Assembly (NCBI GenBank): GCA_027596075.1
Contig: JADGJC010000117.1
Location: 1 to 64,000 of the forward strand
DNA length: 64,000 bases
Direction: 5' to 3'
Source: Rhizophlyctis rosea
Taxonomy: Eukaryota; Chytridiomycota; Chytridiomycetes; Rhizophlyctidales; Rhizophlyctidaceae
In this document: positions 22,268 to 32,645 of the stretch, one piece after another
How positions within the stretch are numbered: the stretch's first letter is position 1
Layout of the letters: each line of letters begins with the position of its first letter
The notes under the pieces: generated by a model
Databases searched by the model: none
What the model was told of the DNA's origin: nothing
The model's input: the letters and a program-made list of their open reading frames with translations, nothing else
Translations under genes and position numbers: made by a program

Positions 22268-24393
22268 GGTGTGTGGGAGAAAGGTGATGGGAAACGAAGG
22301 CCTATTTGAAGGGATGCAAAAAATAAGTTCGCTGTGGCTTGGTGGCTGGTGGCAGATTGCACTAGGGCTTGTACACAAAGCCAACATCAGCCCCGCCGCA
22401 GCATTTCAGGGTCCTAGGAAGCATCTCCTTGGTTCCCACCAGCTTAGTCAGCTTCATCCATTCAGTCGAACTTCCATTCAGTCGAACTGTCGACTGTAAC
22501 CGCGACTGCATACCAACTTCCCTCCAACCACAGCGTCACAACTCCATTGACTACAACAAATTCCAACGTCAATAAACCCAAAAATTCGGCAACGTCCCTC
22601 CCCCGAAACACAGTGTAGCAGAACAAAGTGAAAAGGCATCACTACTGAAAAACCATAGAAAAGACACCAAAGGGCCGGGGTTATGGAGATAAGGGAACGT
22701 AAAGTTGAAGACGCAGGCCAGGTGGTGCACATTCGGGTCACTGCCGTTACTTCAGCCTTCTTTGGCTGCACTGTCCACCTTGGTGCGTACTGGACCGTTG
22801 GGAAGGATGCGCAAGTTCTGTGTCCTTCAGGCCAAACAACGACCATGGCCGCCAGTGGCTTCCTTCATGTGATCGGAGCAAAACAGAAGGTCTTTAAGCA
22901 TTTGCGATGAGGGAAGGTCTCCTTTTGTCCAATCATAGAGCCTGGCAGGTGTGTCTGCTCATGGCTGAATCTATCTTCGTCTTTCATTCGCTCTTATCCT
23001 GTGAGAATCGCCATGTGTGCGAGACGGGTTCGCAAACCTCTGCAAAGCTTTCCGGTGGAATGACAGAAGTGTGCAGACGATGCACCGTCAGGTATGTTTC
23101 GTTGTCTGATTACTGAAGATGATCAAAACATCAACGCAACCCTTGGACACATCCCACAGGCTATTAGAAAGACTTCGCAATGACACAGAATTGTTTAAGT
23201 ATGGTGTCTAAGACTTTAGCTGGCGTGTGCTCAAGGGGTGAGGGAAAACGGCGGATCGCCAAAGCTTTTCCACGAACCTTACTGGTGAGCGAGGGAAACT
23301 GGCCTCGTCGGGATGCGATGTTGCTTTGTTTCACAAGAAATGAGGGTGGGTGGGAAATGGGTGGGGCAATTTGCAGTAATGGACCAAAATCATTTGGTGC
23401 GTATGACAGTTTTCAAAACTGTCACGAGAACAATACTGCATGAAGTTTCATTTATTCTCCTCAATGGAAAGCGACACACGCACTGCAAAGTGACGATCAT
23501 TATGAGTGGACTCTGCTCTCACCTCCCTCCCAAACTTCTCAGGTTGGCACACATTACTGCCCAGAAGAGTGCCGGACGGCAAGTCTTCGCCGCATCATCA
23601 CGTCACCTTGAGTGGTTATTGATGCAAGTGAGTCTGTGTACGAGGCGTCTTCAGGAGCAGTGAGAAGATGAGTGCATGATTGATGATTAGGAAGAGACAG
23701 TTCAGCTGCTGGCGGTTTTCGGTAGGTATACCAATAGAGTAGGAATATTGTAGCATCTAGGAGTTTAGTCGTTGGCAGTTGGACGTAGCCTGTTTGCATA
23801 CGGAACCTGAGTAACATGGTTGGGGCACGCAGCACTGGCACCGGGTGTCATGCTGCGCGCCCAGTGATTGCACACTTTGATGCTTACGCCATTCCTCCTG
23901 GTTACGAACAACCGGGTGCGAGGAATCTTTGAAAACTTTCCCGGAGCAGTTGGATTGTCAATCAAAAGAACCGCCATATTGCACAGGCTCTGAATGAACT
24001 TGTTCAGCATTCGAAGGACAGCAAAGGAATGCAGTGAGCACTCAATGGGTGCAATGATGTACTGTGCGCCATATGCGCTATATTTACTGAATAACCTAGC
24101 CCCTACCCCTAAACCTAAACCTCAGCTATGGTAGATTTGGCATATGCTACCTTGACTAATGCTGACCAAAGAGGTTGCATATGTGAGGAAAAGGAAGTTG
24201 ATATTGCTGCTGGCCGTGAACTTTGCCGTAAACCTTGCCGTCATTGTAATGCCGGGAAGAGATGTCAACGGTGGAGGAACGGTGTTCTTCTACACAAAGG
24301 TCACTATATCCTGAGGAAAGATGTATCAATTCGGACATTATAGTAAATAACACACCTGGGTCCATCCCATCAGAGAACTTTGATTCTTTGCGC
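22268..24393. other. Long stretch without supported gene
   Basis: Frames of 70-120 codons occur on both strands (for example plus 22683-22910 and 23313-23663) but none is clearly better than its neighbours and no domain is visible. A telomere-like C-rich run, CCCCTACCCCTAAACCTAAA, lies at about 24099-24118. Otherwise nothing identified. Confidence 0.35.
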
Positions 24394-24777
24394 TTATGCC
24401 GGAGAATATGGTGGTGGGGGCTGCTCCCGCTCATTTGTTTGCTGTTGGTGTCGACGAAGCTGACTGACCGTATGATTAAGGTGTATAACATAATACTGCA
24501 GCCGCAAGTTCAACTGTCGCAGCTCTCTGTTCTCACTGCGCAAAGCTTGAAGCTCCTCTTTCTCCTTCAAGTAGAGCAACTGCTCCGCCAAGTCCTTCCA
24601 ATCCGCAATCTTTTTGCAGATGACGTCCAATTCCTCTGGTGGGGCGGCAGCTGCCCTTTTTGATACTAAGTTTCCTTCTGCTCTCTAAATGGACTTGCAA
24701 ACCCGGCGGTAGTCGATATTGAATGCCTTTGCTTCCTTAACGAGACCTATGTCAATACTTGGTTTGAGAGACGGCAT
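24394..24777 (-). pseudogene. Coiled-coil gene relic with one in-frame TAG
   Basis: From ATG 24777 the frame reads MPSLKPSIDIGLVKEAKAFN, hits TAG at 24685-24687, and then continues in the same frame through a strong leucine-heptad coiled coil (LLYLKEKEELQALRSENREL then QLNLRLQYYVIHLN) to a Pro-rich end (QPPPPYSPA). No intron small enough and in phase removes the stop. CAG-to-TAG would explain it. A separate 62-codon frame starting MSVRVEAVTF at 25085 lies upstream and may be an earlier exon. Function unknown; if expressed, the downstream part would need an alternative start. Confidence 0.4.
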
Positions 24778-24896
24778 TTCAACAGTGTCAGCTGTTACAA
24801 TGTAGGTATCTAATACATGACTACAGTAAAATCTGGCTCACTTCGGGTGGCGGTGTCCATCGTTTACATAATCCAGCATGCTCAATGACTGTGCCT

Positions 24897-25085
24897 TCAT
24901 TGGGCAATCAGTCCGTCCATCAATTGCGCAGCGTTGAAAGGATCCTCCGCCTCCATTTTACCCAAGGCTTCCTTCCTCCTTCCATTGGGGTAACGAATCA
25001 CCCTCATCCGACCGCAACCCGACTCGTTTGGTGAGCTGATGTCAATATCGCATCCAAACGTTACAGCTTCAACTCGTACTGACAT
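24897..25085 (-). CDS. Possible short unknown protein or 5' exon
   Basis: 62 codons from ATG 25085, charged and soluble in look (SGCGRMRVIRYPNGRRKEAL, MEAEDPFNAAQLMDGLIAQ). Could be the first exon of the coiled-coil gene downstream, but the frame closes at TGA before any good donor. Confidence 0.25.
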   Translation of the reverse strand: MSVRVEAVTFGCDIDISSPNESGCGRMRVIRYPNGRRKEALGKMEAEDPFNAAQLMDGLIAQ

Positions 25086-25269
25086 CTTGATTTAGGTAGC
25101 AAACATTCGCCTGAATTCTACACCTGTCCCTTCTCCCTGACCACCGTCTCGAATTTTACCCGACCTTCCCACTGCGCCTGCACTCCCTCCACCTTCCTCT
25201 CCACCCCTCATTCAAAATATCCACCTCTGCAAACTCCCAAACGCGATCCGCGTCCCCCGTTCGTTCCCA

Positions 25270-25878
25270 GCTGAAAGGCTGACTTGACCAAAGAGGGGAG
25301 AACGTCCTGGGGTTCATCAGGGAAGGTAGTTTCCCTGATTTCGAGAAGGGTTTGCCCAAGATCGAGAGTACGACTTCGGCTGAGGCAAAAGGTTGCGAGA
25401 GTACGATCGAGATCTCTACCCGCGACCTGTAGGAAATGCTGGTTATCCAGCAACGGGCTACATCCCACGCCAATACCGAGAGGAAGGAGGTTGCTGAAAA
25501 GCTGGAAAGCGCCCAGCGCGCGGCGTCGGCGATCGAGAAGAAGCTCATTGGGGAACGGGGCAAAGTTCAATGCGGGCGAAGAGCAAGCTGCGCGTCACGG
25601 AAACACAAGTAAAAACATTGGAAGTGAAAAACACCGAACTCAGGGCCGAAGTAGACACCCTAAGGGGAGCCTAGAAGTGGAGGAGGAGGAAATCAAGAAC
25701 CTCAAGTCCCAAGTGGGCACGCTGGAAGAGAGCCTGGAAACGGAGAAGGAGGAAAGGGCACGCTGGAGGGGAGCCTGGGAAAGCAAAGGAGAAACCCAAG
25801 GCTTTTAAAGGGGCCGCCTGGGGGAGGGCCTTACTGGGAATGTTTGCCTCCTTCTTCAGCATGGTCTGCTATGACTAA
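25270..25878 (+). pseudogene. Coiled-coil pseudogene, stop and two frameshifts
   Basis: Coding character can be followed through three frames: SFPDFEKGLPKIESTTSAEA, a TAG stop at about 25431, EMLVIQQRATSHANTERKEV and KLESAQRAASAIEKKLIGER; then RVTETQVKTLEVKNTELRAE; then GSLEVEEEEIKNLKSQVGTL; and last a hydrophobic tail GRALLGMFASFFSMVCYD just before TAA 25876-25878. The heptad content is that of a long coiled coil, with short internal duplications (TLRGSLE / TLEESLE / TLEGSL). Frameshifts without introns indicate decay. Possibly related to the neighbouring coiled-coil relic on the other strand. Confidence 0.5.
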
Positions 25879-27328
25879 AAGTCAAATAGTCCTTGACTTT
25901 CAGGATGAGTTGTCCATTGCGGCACCCTCGTCGCCACTGCTATCATTACCCACAACGTCCGACGCAACCCATCCGGCGGAAACCAAAATGATGCCTCGAC
26001 TGCGACAGTCAACGGAGCCTCTCCTGTTGAAGCGTTCTTGGATGTGTTTTTCTGGGTGATTCATAAATTGGCGGTCTAGGTAAGGGTCTACTCGCGGTGT
26101 TCTACAGCTTGGATAAGGCTGATGAAGCTTTCTACAGATGTTCGTTGGGTCAGGGTATCTTGGGAACATATGATAATTGTACAACGCAAAGATTTCATGA
26201 TGAAAAAAATGTCAAAGTTCTAGTTATACTTTTGGAGCAGTGTCCAAGCCGAGAGTGGTAGGCTACATGACCGTTATGTCACTGAGACCAGTAAGGGCCA
26301 TTTCAGCTCATTTTGACCTGCCAACTGTACACATGCTGGGTCCCCACTCTGACCTTTGTGAGGTACAATTACGGTATGGACGATAATCAGTGGATAGCTT
26401 TGTGTTAGCAATCCGCAGACTGTTCCCAAAAAGGGCCTGACAAATTTCTAGTTTGCATGGTTTGCATGTCCAACAACAAACGGAACCTGGACATTTCCCA
26501 TCACTTCCTCCCGGGCCTGAACCCTCGATGCACCGTGATCATAATGTTTCTCGCCCCCAAACAATTGCTGCAAAAATTCCGCAATCGTCTAAGAACGGGA
26601 CGTACCACAACCTTCCTACATCGCCGCAATTGAATTAATGGATCTTTCTGCTCCAGAAAGTCCGATGGCTATAGACCCCTCGTTCCGCTCGCGAAGCCGC
26701 AGCACCGCTTCGGACGTCCGTACACCCACAAACCGGTATTGTTTCATCGCAGTACAGCGACCATCGGAAAGTCAATGAGATGACGTGGTTCGTGAAACTC
26801 ATGCATGTAAAGTCATGGTATGACCTAGGTTAGGCAGGAGGAAGGAGAGGCATGAGTAAGGGAGCATCGCGAAATCCCTTCCAAAATGAAGAGGACTGAC
26901 TGGATTTTGTCTGAAACCATTACTCACCATTTGGCTGTTGCGGTTGTGCACCAAAAATGTTGACAACGATTAATTGAATGGATCGTGCGATCGTGATATT
27001 GGACTGGAGCTTAACCAGGCGGGCAGTGGGGAGCGTCATGTGGAAGTCATGTCTCTTCTAGGTCTGCACGCCTCATTCATTAGATTCTCGCTCGGCACTG
27101 GAGTAGAGAGTACGTAGCGAACCAAGCATAAATGCGTTCCATCAGGATGGATATCACGTCATTCACAAAGTAGCGGACGGCAACCTTTCCACAATCAGCC
27201 TTGTTCACAACGAACGGAAATGCGAAATAGTACAAACAGGCGGTCTTGAAAGCCGCCCAGGGTATCTATGTTAACAAAATTTGTACAAGAACACAACCTA
27301 AGTACACAATTTAGCGCCATGACACTCG
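25879..27328. other. Gene-free stretch
   Basis: AT-richer, only short frames. Frames at 25844-26059 and 26453-26638 are Ser/Pro-rich and unsupported. Nothing identified. Confidence 0.4.
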
Positions 27329-29472
27329 TTACGCATTCGTCCGCGACTTCTTGACCGAACTCGGCGTCGCCGTCGACCCCGTACTCTTCTTCCGTTGCTA
27401 TCACCACCCAAAAAAATCAGTCCGAACCTCCACCAACCAAAATTAGCAAATCACACTCACCAACGGCGTCCCCCCAACACTACTCCTCCTCCCCCCCTCC
27501 CCACGTCCACACCGCCGTTCCCTCCCCGCCCACCCAACACACCAAACCACACAATCCATCACCCTCCCAATCCCCCAACAAGACCCCACAATCGCCCTCC
27601 ACTACCACGCCCCAACAAACTCCCTCATCGTCACCTCCAACACGGGCTCAATCCGCTTCTTCGACCCCTCCAACCCGCACGTCGAAAAACACCTCCTCCA
27701 AGACTGGCCAACCCTAACAGCCACAACACTGATGGCGAATTGGCTCANNNNNNNNNNCCCCTCCCCACTCCCCCCCGCCTCCCCAACAAGTCCAGCAGCC
27801 TTCTCCCTAACCTTCCCCTCAACATCAATCCTGTCAAACCCCTTCTTCAACTCCAGCAAAACCATAACATTACTCTTCAACTCCTCAAACTTCCCAAACA
27901 CAGCTTCCGTCAACATATGCGGCGGCTTCTGGCGCGGGAATCCCAGAAGCTCCATCATCTCATCGTAGCGGGCTTGTACTCCCGCCTTAACTGACGTGAT
28001 ACGCGCCGAGCGCAGTGATATACCGGTGGGGAGTTTCGGTAATTTGAAGTGCGGTTCCTCCGCTTCGGGTGTCCCACCGGGTGTTTCTTCTCGTGCGCCG
28101 GGGATGCCTTTTTCTTTGCGGCGTTTGGGGGCGGGTGTACCGCCTTCGCCTGCTTCGTCGCGGATGCTTTTCCGTTTTTTGGGGCGGACGACGCCGTCGG
28201 CGCCGAGTGCTCCCGCGGCTGGTGTACCGGATGATGCGCCAGATGATGAGGGTGGATGGTCGATTTCATGCTTCTTCAGCAAGCGCATGAGATTTTCTCG
28301 ATCTTTTGCCATGCGCTCCTCCTTATGTTCCCGACGTCGAAGTTCATTGAATAGTGCTTCCTCTTCCTACATATTCAAGAACATTGAATGAGCCCCATTC
28401 TTTTCTATTCTGGCAGATTGTGCATACCTTGATTTGTTCCGGCGTCCGGGCATATAACCGGGCTAAATGTTCTTTCCTCTTTATTTCCCTCTCTGCAGGA
28501 GATGTGAATCAATACACTCCATTATGACTTGTCTCCCTCCGCCTTACCTTTGTTGTAATCAAATGCTTTCGGATTCTGTCCATCTTCACGAAGGGTTATA
28601 AGCTTTCTCATAATGCGATAATATCGATCGCGTAAGTCCTATCCAAAAAGAATTGGTGAAACATGTGGATGAAGAGGGGCAAATCATATCAACCTCAATT
28701 GTCCGCTGGCGGCCCATGAATTCATATCGATCCGCAATGACTACAAATCTCAAATCGAACTCCTTGCAGAGTTCAAATAGATAGTCGGTCTCTTCCCGTG
28801 TCCATGTCGGATCTGAGGAAACACAGCCGTCAGCAGGAGCTACATCCTTGTGAACTTCTGCGCCGAACCCACCATCAAGATACTTGTTATATTCTTCATT
28901 GGTATATTCCAGTACAGAGACTTGCTTGTTGTATTTGGCGAAATAATAATCTGGCGAAGCGCTGGTTCAGGTCCATATTGTTGGGTAGGACAAGCGCTCG
29001 TGTCCCACACACCATCATTGTTCCAATCTGCCCGCATCCAATGTTGCAAAACCAGCCCGTCTGTCCGAGCAGGATTTGTGAAAGACTTCCATTCCCTGAA
29101 TACAGCATCCGCAATGAATACTCATAAAGAGATGTGGTGACGCTGTCTCAAAGGAGGCCAGGAGTCGCACCAGTGGGTGACCTTCTTATTCAAATTCGGC
29201 TTTTCTTTGTAGCGAGCTGCTGGAGCAACGCCCTGCGAAAGTGGCGGAAGCCCGCCCGTGAGGGCCACTAGCTCACGGTTGAATCCTTCTGAAAAGCGCA
29301 AATATATATTGGTCAAGACTTATTTTCACAAGGTATTGGACAACTGGAAGTGGCAGGAACACTGACCTGTCTTCCTGTCGCGTTCCAGCTTCAGAGTAGG
29401 TTTTCTGACCAGTTTCGAAGACGAGTCCGGTTGTATACCCAAAATGTCAGCAACATCACTAGCCGTTGCCAT
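27329..29472 (-). CDS. SWC4: Swc4 / DMAP1 homologue, NuA4 and SWR1 subunit (gapped)
   Basis: Exons in phase: 29367-29472, 29171-29288, 29013-29095, 28694-28950, 28548-28638, 28428-28492, a long exon from 28366 into the gap at 27748-27757, and a last exon 27329-27397 ending SVKKSRTNA. Motifs: [13 protein letters not shown] at the start, [33 protein letters not shown], then the SANT-like [20 protein letters not shown] with [20 protein letters not shown], and the DMAP1-specific [17 protein letters not shown] and [13 protein letters not shown]. Swc4/DMAP1 is a scaffold shared by NuA4 acetyltransferase and the SWR1 H2A.Z-exchange complex. The stretch between the gap and 27461 is unresolved: minus frames are poor and C-rich DNA dominates. 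Confidence 0.92.
27748..27757. other. Assembly gap (10 N)
   Basis: Ten N inside the SWC4 3' part. A fixed-length N run means the true length is unknown. Confidence 0.95.
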
Positions 29473-29813
29473 GAGTGCTGCAAATATTTGGAATGTGACA
29501 ACGAACGAATGTAGATCGTCAGGAAGATAATGGCAGCATGGGAAAATGGAGGAAGCGTGAGGTCCAGCGGAGGGAGGGTTTGAGGTTCATGCGGCGTGTG
29601 GCGTACCTCCGCCATGCGCCATGTGCCAGCCATCGACATGTGTCAGTGTGCACCACCACCCACTCTTTGGGGCAATTTAGCCCAAATCGAAATGAGCGCC
29701 ACGCCCATCTCTGAATCCTTTCCCTTCAAAACCCCAGATCTGCAACCCCCCCAACAACAGATCTCGTGTTCCCCTCCCACCTTTTCATCAACACAAGCTA
29801 ACAACTTGCAACC
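29473..29813. promoter_or_regulatory. Divergent promoter region, SWC4 and adenosine kinase
   Basis: 341 bases between two divergent ATGs. A C-rich/AT-mixed leader (about 29725-29813) precedes the adenosine kinase start. No factor site recognised. Confidence 0.35.
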
Positions 29814-30904
29814 ATGACTGCATCCGAATTCGCCCTCTTCGGTATCGGTAACCCCCTCCTCGACATCTCGGCCCACGTCAAGCATGAGCTCCTCGAAAAG
29901 TACAACCTGAAGGCCAACGACGCCATCCTCGCCGAGGACAAGCACAAACCCCTCTACGACGAACTCATCAAATCCTACAACGTCGAATACGTTGCCGGCG
30001 GTGCCGCGCAAAACACTATGCGTGGTGCTCAATGGCTCCTTCCCCCCAACTCCACCGTCTACACCGGTTGTGTCGGAAACGACGCCTACGGCGCCCAACT
30101 CCGTGAAGCGGCACAGAAGGACGGACTCAGGACCGAATACCTCGTCGATGAAGCTACCCCCACCGGTCGCTGCGCCGTGCTCATCACCGACACCAACCGC
30201 AGTCTCGTCACCGACCTGAACGCCGCCAACAACTTCAAGGAGACCCACCTCCAAAAGCCCGAAATCAAGGCTTTGATCGACAACGCCAAGTTCTACTACA
30301 TTGAAGGTTACCACTTGACCGTCAGCCCCACTGCCATTCAGCACGTTGCCAAGCACGGCGCCAACGCCGGGAAGACCGTCATGATCAACTTCTCTGCCCC
30401 TTTCATCCCTCAATTCTTCAACCAGCCTTTGGATGCTGTGCTTCCCTTCGTCGACATCGTTTTCGGTATGACAACGCACCTATGGTCAACATCTGTTTGA
30501 TTCCATTCACTTACCTTTTCGTCATAGGAAACGAGTCCGAGGCCGAGGCCTACGCGACCGCCCACAACTGGGGCACCACCGACGTCGCGGAAATCGCCCT
30601 CAAGGTCGCCGCCCTTCCCAAGCACAACTCCACCCCCCGCCGCGTCATTTTCACCCAAGGCGCCGACCAGACCATCGTCGCTTACGAGGGCAAGGTCACC
30701 GGATACCCCATCATCAAGATCGCGAAGGAGCAGATCGTTGACACCAACGGTGCGGGAGACGCGTTCGCAGGAGGGTTCATCAGCCAGTTGGTGCAGGGCA
30801 AGAGCATTGATACCGCCGTTGCGGCGGGACACTATGTCGCCAATGTCGTCATCCAGAGGAGTGGACCCACCTACCCCAGGGAGGCGCACTCTTTCAAGGC
30901 TTAG
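29814..30904 (+). CDS. ADO1: Adenosine kinase
   Basis: Two exons, 29814-30465 and 30528-30904, in phase (342 residues; family about 340-350). PfkB/ribokinase fold: FALFGIGNPLLDISAHV, GGAAQNTMRGAQW (the adenosine-site GG motif), CVGNDAYGAQLREAAQKDGL, NLSAPFI-type NFSAPFIPQFF, NESEAEAYA, and the C-terminal catalytic DTNGAGDAFAGGF with the Asp base. It phosphorylates adenosine to AMP with ATP, recycling adenosine from S-adenosylhomocysteine. Strong C-ending codon bias suggests high expression. The long antisense frame opposite is a by-product of that bias. Confidence 0.97.
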
Positions 30905-31104
30905 ATTCGTTATGTATATAGAATTGGGACGCAGATCCCAAGAATGTATTTAGCATTATTTTTGAAGCGACATCAATCGTCCAAGTTGAGATTGGATTTA
31001 CGTGCTACGTGTAGCCATAAGCCGCACAGTGGTCGAAAAACAAACACTCAACGAGATTGTTAGAATCCAGAATCGTATCTCTGCCATTTCGGGGTGCAAG
31101 AATC

Positions 31105-31689
31105 TCATATTGATACAGTGTTGAGAATAACCCCAGGAGCAGCAATCTCTAAACTCTCCACCAGCACCTCACGCAACCCTCTGGTCCCCTCCTGACCCTT
31201 CCTCAACGCTCCATCACATCTGTCATCCCTGTCACCTTTTACGAACACCCCATCACCCCCTCTCCACCCAACACCCCCCACATCCCCACACCTCGCCACT
31301 ACCCTCTGCTGCGCCGAACTTCCCCTCCTATCCTCCACCTTCCCACCCAAAGAAACATACGGATCAACACCAAAATACCGCCCCAACAAAATTTTCGCAG
31401 CCCCCTCCCCAAATCCGTAGAACAATCCCTGGAAGAAAGGGGCGAGGACCAAAGATGTAAAATTTGCGAGGTGGGTCACGCGCGTTTCGGTGGGTACGGG
31501 GTGGATTTCCTGGAGGGGGACGGGGAAAATGCTAGTAGGAGTAGTGGTAGTGGACTGGTGGGGAGGTGGGATGCCGCCGATGGGTGTGCCTGGAGGGCCT
31601 GCGTAGTGTGGGGTTGTTGGAGTGACTGCTGGGGATGCGTGATGAGCTTGCTGAGCGGACTGTGGAAGTGTGACGCCGTGGATTGTCAT
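31105..31689 (-). CDS. MIM1/TOM13-like mitochondrial outer-membrane protein
   Basis: 194 residues from ATG 31689. The N-terminus is Pro/Thr-rich and soluble. Residues about 70-105 hold one membrane-like helix, TSLVLAPFFQGLFYGFGEG, followed by AAKILLGRYFG. The Pro-Phe, then Gly-x-x-x-Gly-Phe-Gly-Glu pattern resembles the conserved helix of yeast Mim1 (TOM13 family), where Gly residues drive oligomerisation and the protein inserts signal-anchored outer-membrane proteins. The remaining C-terminal part is low complexity. The assignment rests on that one helix; another single-pass protein is possible. Convergent-type spacing with adenosine kinase (3' end about 200 bases away). Confidence 0.5.
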   Translation of the reverse strand: MTIHGVTLPQSAQQAHHASPAVTPTTPHYAGPPGTPIGGIPPPHQSTTTTPTSIFPVPLQEIHPVPTETRVTHLANFTSLVLAPFFQGLFYGFGEGAAKILLGRYFGVDPYVSLGGKVEDRRGSSAQQRVVARCGDVGGVGWRGGDGVFVKGDRDDRCDGALRKGQEGTRGLREVLVESLEIAAPGVILNTVSI

Positions 31690-32093
31690 TGTTGTCGGCT
31701 TTTATGAACGAACTGAACTAGAGAGGGTGTTTGGCTTCACTGGAGAGCGATTGTATTCGTGTGAGTTCTCGCGCTCGATTGGGTGGGAGTTAGAGAAGGA
31801 AGAAACGGTTGTGATGCAATCCACCCAAGCTGCTAGGGCCGAGGGCCCAGGCTGGGACAGGAACCTGAGCCCTGGGACCAGCTTCAGTCATCACCATTGT
31901 GATCCATGGCCACCACAGACCTATTTCTATTTTTTGCTCTCTCTTTGAACATTGAAGTTTCCATCTCATTCAAAAGTCATCTTCCTGGTCTGCGCAACCA
32001 CTCCAAACCCTTAGCTTCCGAGACGAACTCACCTGACTCACCTTCAAACAACCCACAAACATATAACCCCCCTCCCACGAAATTCCCAAAACA

Positions 32094-32461
32094 ATGAGCG
32101 CAGCAGATACCGATTCCGTCCTTCCACCATACTTCCCTCTAAAATTGAAAAAATGCACTGAACCAGCTGACGCATTCTTCGCCTGCTTTGAAAGGGTACG
32201 TATCTGCAACACCTTCGTTAACAAACGAACCAACAACCGCTAACCTATAACGATCGACAGGCCTCCTTTCCGAATGGGGTAGGTCAAAGTTTGGGAATTT
32301 CACTTACGATTAGGCTCAAGTTGCACCTCACTCACTCCTATTCACTCTAAACATAGGACAAAGACGTAGGACGAAAGGCAATTCCAGCATGTTCAGAAAC
32401 CCTCACGGCATACAAAAACTGCATGGAAAAGTTCGTGGGCCCCAAGGCAGCAAAGCGGTAG
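32094..32461 (+). CDS. Twin-CX9C mitochondrial intermembrane-space protein
   Basis: Three exons in phase: 32094-32195, an 18-base exon 32261-32278 and 32357-32461, giving 74 residues. The product has two CX9C pairs: CTEPADAFFAC and CSETLTAYKNC, spaced by about 25 residues, followed by MEKFVGPKAAKR. This is the CHCH/twin-CX9C fold imported and oxidised by Mia40-Erv1, typical of cytochrome c oxidase or complex I assembly factors; the exact member is not assigned. It is too small to be seen without splicing. The micro-exon is supported by good splice sites and exact phase. Starts MSAADTDSVLPPYFP. Confidence 0.75.
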
Positions 32462-32645
32462 CCCCAACCACTCCTCCTTCAGCGACACATATAGACTCCC
32501 AAACCTCTTTCATCCATTCTCCTCACATCACCACACAACTCCACTTGTTAATATTGTATTTATTGATCTCTCCTATTACTTATGGTATCATTAGTCGTAT
32601 TCACTAACTCGAGAGGTCACGGTTATGATCAGAAGGAGAGCAAGC

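Noticed and set aside
27395..27994. 199-codon plus frame running through the N gap
   Set aside because: Crosses unknown sequence and is antisense to SWC4; Pro-rich from C-rich DNA.
29643..30479. 278-codon minus-strand frame opposite adenosine kinase
   Set aside because: Shadow of a biased highly expressed gene; Val/Gly/Asp composition typical of such antisense frames.
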